Shown piece after piece: positions 57,730-64,000 of a stretch of DNA of 64,000 nucleotides. A program made the position numbers and the translations under genes. Location: the NCBI GenBank assembly GCA_020445745.1, contig JAGRGB010000028.1, forward strand, positions 88,605-152,604, written 5' to 3'. Position 1 is the stretch's first letter; each line of letters opens with the position of its first letter. The notes beneath the pieces are model-generated. The model was not told where the DNA came from and ran no database searches. It saw only the letters and a list, made by a program, of their open reading frames with translations. The stretch is from Rhodocyclaceae bacterium. GTDB taxonomy: Bacteria > Pseudomonadota > Gammaproteobacteria > Burkholderiales > Rhodocyclaceae.

Positions 57730-60700
57730 TCAGCCGACCGCCGTCGCCAGCAGGCGTGCGATGGCGTCGGGCGTCGTCGGGCGACCGTAGAGATAGCCCT
57801 GCATCTCGATGCAGCCATGGGCGCCGAGGAAGCCGGCCTGCGCCTCGGTCTCGACGCCTTCGGCCAGCACCCTCAGGCTCAGGCTGCGGCCCAGGGCGAC
57901 GATCGCATCGACGATCGCGCGATCGTTGTCGTCCCCCGGCAAGCCATCGATGAAGCTGCGGTCGATCTTGATGGTCTGGATCGGGAGCTTCTTCAGGTAG
58001 CTCAGCGAGGAATAACCGGTGCCGAAGTCGTCCATCGACACTGCGACGCCGAGGGCCCGGATCTCGGCCAGCGTCGCGATGGAATCCTGTGCCCGATCCA
58101 GCATGTCGGACTCGGTGACCTCGATTTCGAGCTGTTCGGCGCGACAGCCGGTTTCCGCGAGGATCTCCCGCAGCATCGACACGAAGTTCGCCCGCCGCAG
58201 TTGGTGGCCGGACACATTGACGGCAACCCGCGGCGGCTCGACGCCCTGCTGCCGCCAGGCGACCATCTGCGTGCACACGCGCCGCAGGATGAACTCACCC
58301 AGCGGCACGATCAGGCCGATGCTTTCGGCGAGCGGTATGAATTGGGAAGGCGGCACCTCGCCGAGCTGCGGGTCGTGCCAGCGGGCGAGGGCTTCGATGC
58401 CGACCAGGGACCGACCTCCGTGGCGGAACTGGGGCTGGTAGGCAACGTCGATCGCGCCGTGCGACAGCGCCCGACGCAGGGCGTTCTCCATCTTCGCGCG
58501 CTGCCGCACCTGGTCGGTCTGGTCGGCCGAATAGGCCTTCACGGTGTAACGGCCGGTCTTCTTTGCCTCGTACATCGCGGTGTCCGCATTGCGGATCAGT
58601 TCGCAACTGTCGTCGCCGTCGCCGGGGAAGATGCTGATGCCGATGCTGGCACCGATGTAGAACTCGCTCCCGCCCGCCAGCAGCGGTTCGGCCAGCGCGG
58701 CGAAGATGCGGTCGGTCAGCAGATGGGCGTCGGCGGGAGAGTCGAGCCGTTCGATCAGTACGATGAACTCGTCGCCACCAAGGCGCGCGACCGTGTCGCC
58801 ATCGCGCAGCGCGGTGCCGATCCGGGTGGCCGCCGACTTGAGCACCTGGTCTCCCACCAGATGGCCGTGGGAGTCGTTGATGTCCTTGAAATTGTCGAGG
58901 TCGATGAACACCAGGCCCACCATGTGGTGATCCCGGCGCGCGCGGCGCAGCGCAAGTTCGATCCGGTCCTCGAGCAGCACGCGGTTCGGCAGGTCGGTGA
59001 GTGCGTCGTGATGGGCCATGTGCTGGAGCTTGGCCTCGTGGGACTTGATCAACGAGATGTCGGAGAAGATGCCGACGTAGTGGATCGGCTTGCCCGCCGT
59101 GTCCCGCACCGCAGAGATGTTGAGCCACTCCGGGAACAATTCGCCCGACTTGCGTCGGTTCCAGATCTCTCCCTGCCATTGCCCGCAATCGAGCAGCAAG
59201 CGCCACAGCTTGCGATAGAACGCCCGATCCTGACGACCCGAGGCCAGCCGGTTCGGGCGCTGACCGACCACGTCTTCCGGCGAGTAGCCGGTGATCGTCG
59301 TGAAGGCAGGGTTGATGCGCTCGATCACGCCGTCGGGGTCGGTGATCATGATGCCCTCCGACGTGTTCATGAACACTTCCTCGGCCAGTTGCAGGCGTCG
59401 CATGCTGCGCTGATCCGCGGTGATGTCGCGGGCCACGCCGACCAGGCCCAGGCATTGGCCATTGCCGTTGCGCACCGGCGATTTCAGCGTGTCGTAGAGC
59501 ATCTCGGTGCCGTCCGGCAGCGGCAGTGCCTGCCGATAGCGCACGCTCTCGCCCTGTTCCATCACCCTGCGGTCATGGCGTTCGATGCTCTCGGACAACT
59601 CTCGCGGCAACAATTCCGTCGCCCGGCGCCCGACGATGTCATCCGCCGCGCGGCCGAGGGCGGCGGCACAGGCGCTGTTGCAGGCCAGGATGCGCCCATC
59701 TTCGGCCTTGAAGAAGATCGAGTCGGCGGTGGCGTCGAGCAGGGTCCTCAGCATCGCCTCGCCGCGCGTCGATTTGGCGAGGAGTCGGCGGCTCTCGCGT
59801 CCCTTGCGCACCAACAGGATCAGCAACAGGCCCATCAGCGACAGCGCCACGATCGCCGTGGCAACCTGCAGCGGGTAGCGCTCGATCAGGCCCGGCTCGC
59901 GACCGAGCAGCTCGGTATCGTCGGGCAGATCGGCCGGGTCGAGGCGAAAGCCCTGCAGGGTCGGCAGATGCGCGATCGGCAGGTTCGGGCTGGCTTCGAG
60001 CACCGGCATGTGCTCGGCCGGGATGCCTCTCCAGATGTCCAGGACCCGGCGCGCAGCCTCGATGGCATGGACGCGATGGCTCATCACGTAACCGCCCAGC
60101 AGGCCTTCGCCGATGCCGTGTTCCCACAGGTGGTAGATCGGAACCGCGGTGTTCTCGCGCAACAGCGCGAGTGATTCCTCGAAGCGCTTCGGCGCACCGT
60201 CGCGGTCGAGGTAGGCGGCCAGCAGCAGGACGGCGTCGCCGGCGTCCAGGCTGCGCAGCCTGGACGCCAGCTCCTTCCAGCTCAGCTCGGTCAGCAGCAG
60301 GTGCTCGACCGCGATCCCGCCAAACGCGCCCTGCTCGGTGCGCAGCGTCGCGAGGTCGCCGCGGCCGCCCGGCGTGGCGTCGCTGACCACCCACAGGCGC
60401 TTCAGTGCGGGCTGCAGCCTGCGGGCCATGCGCACGGTCTCGGTGATCGATACGTGCTCGACGACACCGGTGATTCCGGGCCGCCCGGACTGGCGTTGTG
60501 CCGCCCGGACGTTGTTGACACCGATGAATACGGTCGGCGCGTTGCCGAACATGTCGCGCTCGCGCGTCGCCAGCTCGAATGCGGCGTCGTCCGAGACGAT
60601 CACCGCATCGTAGGGCCGGCGGGTGGACAGCTTGAAGGCCAGCCAATCCCGGTATCGCTGTCGTCCACTTTCGCCGACCAGGTGACGGGCGTCGAGGTAC

Positions 60701-60942
60701 TCCTGGTCGAGCAGCAGGCCCGGCGCATTCAGAATCGCCCGCACACCGCTCAGGATCTTCGCCGAGGTCGGAAACGACGGGTCGTACGAATACAGCAACA
60801 GGACGCGCTTGCCGTCCTGCAGCGCCGACGTCTGCGCGAGGCCGGGCGACGCGATCGTGGCGAGCCACAGCACGATCAGCGCCGCACCCAGTCCGCGCGC
60901 CGGCCGTGCCGGGCGCCGATCTTTCGCGGGAAGGTCAGCCAT
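57730..60942 (-). CDS. Hybrid cyclic di-GMP enzyme: periplasmic sensor, two PAS, GGDEF and EAL
   Basis: A 1070-residue inner-membrane protein. Signal/anchor about 1-37; a periplasmic domain about 40-350 resembling ABC-type substrate-binding proteins (VLLLYSYDPSFPTSAKILSG, YDAVIVSDDAAFELATRERD); membrane segment about 356-377; two PAS domains (about 395-515 and 525-640); GGDEF at 722-726 with an RDGD inhibitory site five residues before; EAL at 850-852 (GIEALARW), then DDFGTGYSSLSYLKKLPI and EGVET. Both catalytic domains keep their key residues, so it could make and break cyclic di-GMP, with the periplasmic ligand setting the balance. QGYLYGRP replaces the usual QGYLFSRP. Confidence 0.9.
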   Translation of the reverse strand: MADLPAKDRRPARPARGLGAALIVLWLATIASPGLAQTSALQDGKRVLLLYSYDPSFPTSAKILSGVRAILNAPGLLLDQEYLDARHLVGESGRQRYRDWLAFKLSTRRPYDAVIVSDDAAFELATRERDMFGNAPTVFIGVNNVRAAQRQSGRPGITGVVEHVSITETVRMARRLQPALKRLWVVSDATPGGRGDLATLRTEQGAFGGIAVEHLLLTELSWKELASRLRSLDAGDAVLLLAAYLDRDGAPKRFEESLALLRENTAVPIYHLWEHGIGEGLLGGYVMSHRVHAIEAARRVLDIWRGIPAEHMPVLEASPNLPIAHLPTLQGFRLDPADLPDDTELLGREPGLIERYPLQVATAIVALSLMGLLLILLVRKGRESRRLLAKSTRGEAMLRTLLDATADSIFFKAEDGRILACNSACAAALGRAADDIVGRRATELLPRELSESIERHDRRVMEQGESVRYRQALPLPDGTEMLYDTLKSPVRNGNGQCLGLVGVARDITADQRSMRRLQLAEEVFMNTSEGIMITDPDGVIERINPAFTTITGYSPEDVVGQRPNRLASGRQDRAFYRKLWRLLLDCGQWQGEIWNRRKSGELFPEWLNISAVRDTAGKPIHYVGIFSDISLIKSHEAKLQHMAHHDALTDLPNRVLLEDRIELALRRARRDHHMVGLVFIDLDNFKDINDSHGHLVGDQVLKSAATRIGTALRDGDTVARLGGDEFIVLIERLDSPADAHLLTDRIFAALAEPLLAGGSEFYIGASIGISIFPGDGDDSCELIRNADTAMYEAKKTGRYTVKAYSADQTDQVRQRAKMENALRRALSHGAIDVAYQPQFRHGGRSLVGIEALARWHDPQLGEVPPSQFIPLAESIGLIVPLGEFILRRVCTQMVAWRQQGVEPPRVAVNVSGHQLRRANFVSMLREILAETGCRAEQLEIEVTESDMLDRAQDSIATLAEIRALGVAVSMDDFGTGYSSLSYLKKLPIQTIKIDRSFIDGLPGDDNDRAIVDAIVALGRSLSLRVLAEGVETEAQAGFLGAHGCIEMQGYLYGRPTTPDAIARLLATAVG

Positions 60943-60993
60943 GGCGCCGTTTAACGGCGCAGGCAGAAGGGTCTTTAGGCCATTCGCATGAAA

Positions 60994-61482
60994 TCAGCGG
61001 GTCGACCGGATGCGGTCGATCAGGGCGGTCGTCGATCGTTCATGGAGGAACGGTAGCGACACGACCTTGCCGCCCCAGCTGCCCACCTCGCGCCCTCCGA
61101 CGATGTTGTCGGGGTGCCAGTCGCCGCCCTTGACCAGGATGTCGGGCCGGGACTCGAGGATGCGGGCAATCGGCGTATCCTCGTCGAACCAGGTGACCAG
61201 GTCGACACTGGCGAGCGCCGCCAGCAGCGCCATGCGATCGCCGAGCCCATTGACCGGCCGGTCCGGCCCCTTGCCGAGGCGCCGGACCGATTCGTCGCTG
61301 TTGACGGCGACCACCAGCGATGCGCCCAGAGCACGGGCCTGGGCCAGGTAGGTGACGTGGCCGCGATGCAGCACGTCGAAGCAACCGTTGGTAAACACCA
61401 GCGGCCGGGGCAATCGCGCGACCGCCTCGCGAAACCGTTGTGGCTCGCAGATGCGATTCTCGAATTCGGGGGAGTCTGACAT
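60994..61482 (-). CDS. hldC: D-glycero-beta-D-manno-heptose 1-phosphate adenylyltransferase
   Basis: A 162-residue nucleotidyltransferase corresponding to the C-terminal half of HldE (RfaE2). It activates heptose 1-phosphate with ATP for lipopolysaccharide core synthesis. The cytidylyltransferase-like HxGH motif is in VFTNGCFDVLHRGHVTYLAQ; then AVNSDESVRRLGKGPDRPV, ILVKGGDWHPDNIVGGREV and LHERSTTALIDRI. As a stand-alone domain it implies a separate HldA kinase elsewhere; a bipartite arrangement known in Betaproteobacteria. Its start at 61482 faces the cox control region. Confidence 0.93.
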   Translation of the reverse strand: MSDSPEFENRICEPQRFREAVARLPRPLVFTNGCFDVLHRGHVTYLAQARALGASLVVAVNSDESVRRLGKGPDRPVNGLGDRMALLAALASVDLVTWFDEDTPIARILESRPDILVKGGDWHPDNIVGGREVGSWGGKVVSLPFLHERSTTALIDRIRSTR

Positions 61483-61779
61483 GGTGGTGCCGGATCGATC
61501 GGGCAGCGGATTCTAACCCGCGGGCCGGCGATCGGGGTGGCGCCGCGCCGCAGCGCGGGCAGGGGATCGTACGGCGCGGCCCCGCGGCCGAATTCCACCG
61601 CGCTGCCGTGGTCGGCCCGGAGGATGTGACCAGCGGCGGCGGCGGGTCGCGTCGTCGGCGACGCCGGTCGGCGGCCGGCTTGGCCATGCGTCACGATTGT
61701 GCACATGCAGCAAAACGGGAGCGAACTGCAGCGGCGGGCACATGATTGGGGCGCCTACCTGATTTTGCGGTGCAGTATT

Positions 61780-61793
61780 CTGATTTTTATCAA
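61780..61793. promoter_or_regulatory. FNR/Anr-type box upstream of coxB
   Basis: CTGAT-TTTT-ATCAA differs at one position from the FNR/Crp-family consensus TTGAT-N4-ATCAA. It sits in an A/T-rich island and is centred about 50 bases before the start predicted from the adjacent promoter, or upstream of it. It would allow oxygen-dependent control of the terminal oxidase genes; identity of the regulator is inference. Confidence 0.5.
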
Positions 61794-61801
61794 AATTCGT
61801 C

Positions 61802-61831
61802 TTGCGACGCGCAAAACGGGTGTGGCATGAT
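61802..61831 (+). promoter_or_regulatory. Candidate promoter for coxBA
   Basis: TTGCGA (61802-61807), an 18-base spacer, then CATGAT (61826-61831). The match is fair. It is the best sigma-70-like pair in this gap and lies just downstream of the FNR-like box. Confidence 0.35.
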
Positions 61832-62013
61832 CCGTCCGAATTCACGGAACGCCGCGCGGCGCAAGGTGCGCATTTGTGTTCCCTGATGGGTCGCTACCGG
61901 CGCAAGCGTGCAATCCGGTCTGCCGTACCCCGTGTCTGCCGCTCGCGGCGGACGGGGCAACCGGCGGCTCCCCGTGCTTTGCGCCCCCGCACACATAAGG
62001 TTGGAGGTTGTGC

Positions 62014-63141
62014 ATGAGCGTTCATGCTCGTCTCGCGGTATTCGTTCTGGCCGGCCTGGGCGCGTCCGCCGCGTGCGCAGGCGGAATCAATCTTCAGGCG
62101 CCGGTGACCGAGATCGCCGAGCAGATCTACGACATGCACACGCTGATGTTGCTGATCTGCCTGGTGATCTTCATCGCGGTGTTCGGCGTGATGTTCTGGT
62201 CCGTATACGCGCACCGCAAGTCGCGCGGCGCGGTGGCCGCAAACTTTCACGAGAACACCACGGTCGAGATCGTGTGGACGATCGTTCCGGTGCTGATCCT
62301 GCTGGGCATGGCCTATCCGGCGACCCGTACCGTAATCGCCATGAAGGACACCTCGGACCCGGATATCACGATCAAGGCGACAGGCTACCAGTGGAAGTGG
62401 GGATACGACTATCTCAAGGGCGAGGGTGAAGGCATCCGCTTCGTGTCGGCGCTGTCGACGCCCCAGGCCCAGATCGACGGCCGTGCCGCCAAGGGCGAGA
62501 ACTACCTGCTCGAGGTCGACAATCCGGTGGTGGTGCCGGTCGGCAAGAAGATCCGCATCCTGGCCACCGCCAACGACGTCATCCACGCCTGGTGGGTTCC
62601 GGCCTTCGGCGTCAAGCAGGATGCGATTCCGGGCTTCATCCGCGACACCTGGTTCCGGGCCGACAAGGTCGGCGTCTATCGCGGCAACTGCGCCGAATTG
62701 TGCGGCAAGGACCATGGCTTCATGCCGATCGAGGTTCGTGTCGTGACCGCGGACGAGTACTCCGCGTGGGTCGCCGAGCAGCACGCCCGGGTCGCGGCGA
62801 CCGCCGAGGATCCGGCGCGGCAATGGACGTTGCAGGAACTGATCGCCCGTGGCGAAACGGTGTTCGCGGGCAACTGCGCGGCCTGCCACCAGGCCGACGG
62901 CCAAGGCATGCCGCCGGCCTTCCCGCCGCTCGACGGCGCGGCGATCGTGCTCGGGCCGGCGTCGGAGCAGATCGCGACCGTCCTCAACGGCCGGCCGGGC
63001 ACCGCGATGGCGGCCTTCGGCAAGCAACTGTCGGACACCGATCTGGCCGCGGTGATCACCTATACCCGCAACGCCTGGAGCAACAGCACCGGCGAAATGA
63101 TCGCGCCTGCCGAGATCGGCACTGCGCGCTCGGCGAACTGA
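62014..63141 (+). CDS. coxB: Cytochrome c oxidase subunit II with C-terminal cytochrome c domain
   Basis: A 375-residue precursor. Signal peptide (cleavage after SAACAGG region), two membrane helices ([17 protein letters not shown] and [17 protein letters not shown]), then the cupredoxin domain with the CuA ligands [12 protein letters not shown] (C226, C230, H234, M237) and the aromatic electron-entry motif YQWKWGYD. A fused cytochrome c domain carries CAACH at 288-292 with AAFGKQLSD and [11 protein letters not shown] following. This makes it a caa3-like aa3 oxidase subunit. GGAGG six bases before the ATG at 62014 settles the start over an upstream TTG. Confidence 0.96.
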   Translation: MSVHARLAVFVLAGLGASAACAGGINLQAPVTEIAEQIYDMHTLMLLICLVIFIAVFGVMFWSVYAHRKSRGAVAANFHENTTVEIVWTIVPVLILLGMAYPATRTVIAMKDTSDPDITIKATGYQWKWGYDYLKGEGEGIRFVSALSTPQAQIDGRAAKGENYLLEVDNPVVVPVGKKIRILATANDVIHAWWVPAFGVKQDAIPGFIRDTWFRADKVGVYRGNCAELCGKDHGFMPIEVRVVTADEYSAWVAEQHARVAATAEDPARQWTLQELIARGETVFAGNCAACHQADGQGMPPAFPPLDGAAIVLGPASEQIATVLNGRPGTAMAAFGKQLSDTDLAAVITYTRNAWSNSTGEMIAPAEIGTARSAN

Positions 63142-63187
63142 TTCTTCTTCAATCTGCACGCGGTCAAGACCGAGCCCAGGAGGCAGC

Positions 63188-64000
63188 ATGGCAGCCATAA
63201 CCCCGGACCAGTTGCACGGCCATCACCATGGCCCCACCGGCCTGATGCGCTGGATCACGACGACCAACCACAAGGACATCGGGACCATGTACCTGGTGCT
63301 GGCGTTGGTCATGTTCTTCGCCGGAGGGGTGATGGCGCTGACGATCCGCGCCGAACTCTTCCAGCCGGGCATGCAGGTGGTGCAACCCGAGTTCTTCAAC
63401 CAGCTGACGACGATGCATGGCCTGGTGATGGTGTTCGGCGCGATCATGCCGGCCTTCGTGGGCTTCGCGAACTGGCAGATTCCGCTGATGATCGGCGCTT
63501 CCGACATGGCGTTCGCGCGCATGAACAACTGGAGCTTCTGGCTGCTGCCGCCGGCGGGCCTGCTGCTGATCGGGTCGTTCTTCGTGCCGGGCGGGGCCAC
63601 CGCCGCAGGATGGACCCTCTATGCGCCGCTGTCGGTGCAGATGGGGATGGGCATGGACATGGCGATCTTCGCGGTCCACATCATGGGTGCCAGCTCGATC
63701 ATGGGGGCGATCAACATCGTCGTCACGATCCTCAACATGCGCGCGCCGGGCATGACGATGATGAAGATGCCGCTGTTCGTCTGGACCTGGCTGATCACCG
63801 CCTACCTGCTGATCGCGGTGATGCCGGTGCTGGCCGGCGCGGTGACGATGATCCTCACCGACCGGCATTTCGGCACTGCGTTCTTCAACGCCGCCGGTGG
63901 CGGTGACCCGGTGCTGTTCCAGCACGTGTTCTGGTTCTTCGGGCACCCCGAGGTCTACATCATGATCCTGCCGGCGTTCGGCATCGTCAGCCAGATCATC
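63188..64000 (+). CDS. coxA: Cytochrome c oxidase subunit I (3' end outside window)
   Basis: The first 271 residues of the haem-copper oxidase catalytic subunit, open at the end of the window. The N-terminus has a His-rich tract ([10 protein letters not shown]), then [20 protein letters not shown]; the haem a ligand histidine appears in [15 protein letters not shown]. The CuB ligand region is [21 protein letters not shown], with the histidine and tyrosine of HPEVY. AGGAGG four bases before the ATG. It follows coxB by 46 bases, so the pair is co-transcribed. Confidence 0.96.
   Translation, partial: MAAITPDQLHGHHHGPTGLMRWITTTNHKDIGTMYLVLALVMFFAGGVMALTIRAELFQPGMQVVQPEFFNQLTTMHGLVMVFGAIMPAFVGFANWQIPLMIGASDMAFARMNNWSFWLLPPAGLLLIGSFFVPGGATAAGWTLYAPLSVQMGMGMDMAIFAVHIMGASSIMGAINIVVTILNMRAPGMTMMKMPLFVWTWLITAYLLIAVMPVLAGAVTMILTDRHFGTAFFNAAGGGDPVLFQHVFWFFGHPEVYIMILPAFGIVSQII

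Larger units (their letters stand above)
61483..62013 (+). other. Intergenic control region before coxB
   Basis: A 531-base non-coding stretch. Bases 61483-61750 are GC-rich with no convincing reading frame or motif. Bases 61758-61805 are clearly A/T-rich and carry an FNR-like palindrome, followed by a promoter-like pair; both are listed separately. The remaining leader, about 61838-62013, contains no recognised riboswitch. Confidence 0.6.

Noticed and set aside
57625-60174. An 849-codon open frame on the plus strand
   Set aside because: It is antisense to the GGDEF/EAL gene, has no recognisable domain and shows His/Arg/Gln-rich composition typical of the complementary strand of a GC-rich gene.

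Overview
The window is a contiguous, gene-dense piece of a high-GC bacterial chromosome (GC is clearly well above 60% by eye). Gene content and order point to a Betaproteobacterium, most likely Rhodocyclales or a close relative. The supporting blocks are prmA-accC-accB-aroQ-tlpA-mpl, rnpB directly before mraZ, a division/cell-wall (dcw) cluster without murB between murC and ddl, lpxC-DUF721-secA, and argJ after an HDOD gene. The taxonomic call is inference from synteny; no rRNA or tRNA is present. I see no insertion sequences, phage genes or CRISPR arrays.

Layout. 1-2300 (minus): the 5' 575 codons of an assimilatory nitrate reductase (nasA) with a perfect NtrC-type palindrome and a sigma-54 promoter, plus a small unknown gene. 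2.5-8.8 kb: a Cache-HAMP-GGDEF diguanylate cyclase, a small secreted protein, a CBS-pair protein, sixA, a PfkB-family kinase, a glycine-zipper lipoprotein and a zinc-ribbon/DUF3426 protein. 8.8-12.7 kb (minus): prmA, accC, accB, aroQ and a TlpA-like thioredoxin. 12.9-20.0 kb: a nucleotidyltransferase-like protein, mpl, dolP, diaA, yraN, rsmI, pyrC, a lipoprotein and a DUF3025 protein. 20.17-20.62 kb: rnpB, the RNase P RNA.

20.9-38.9 kb is one long plus-strand dcw cluster: mraZ, rsmH, ftsL, ftsI, murE, murF, mraY, murD, ftsW, murG, murC, ddlB, ftsQ, ftsA, ftsZ, lpxC. Most junctions are ATGA or GTGA overlaps, which implies translational coupling. The mraZ promoter carries four TGGNN boxes at exact 10-bp spacing, the known MraZ operator layout. 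Two small open frames bridge the rsmH/ftsL and ftsW/murG gaps with ATGA overlaps at both ends. A separate A/T-rich hairpin/promoter element precedes ftsZ.

38.9-50.0 kb: a small membrane protein, a DUF721/DciA-like gene, secA, an HDOD-GAF protein, argJ, a DUF2062 protein, a methyltransferase, apaG, rpe, gph and trpE. 50.1-56.7 kb is the most striking accessory block. A chemoreceptor with a c-type haem motif (CTECH) in its periplasmic domain is divergent from four plus-strand genes: a monohaem cytochrome c, a decahaem MtrA/DmsE-type cytochrome, an MtrB/PioB-type outer-membrane porin and a basic b561-type membrane cytochrome. Together these would span quinone pool, periplasm and outer membrane, as in Mtr/Mto/Pio extracellular electron transfer systems, with a redox-sensing chemoreceptor alongside. 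56.7-61.5 kb (minus): a cysteine synthase, a 1070-residue periplasmic-sensor/PAS/PAS/GGDEF/EAL protein and hldC. 61.5-64.0 kb: an A/T-rich control region with an FNR-like box, then coxB (with a C-terminal cytochrome c domain) and the start of coxA, which runs off the window.
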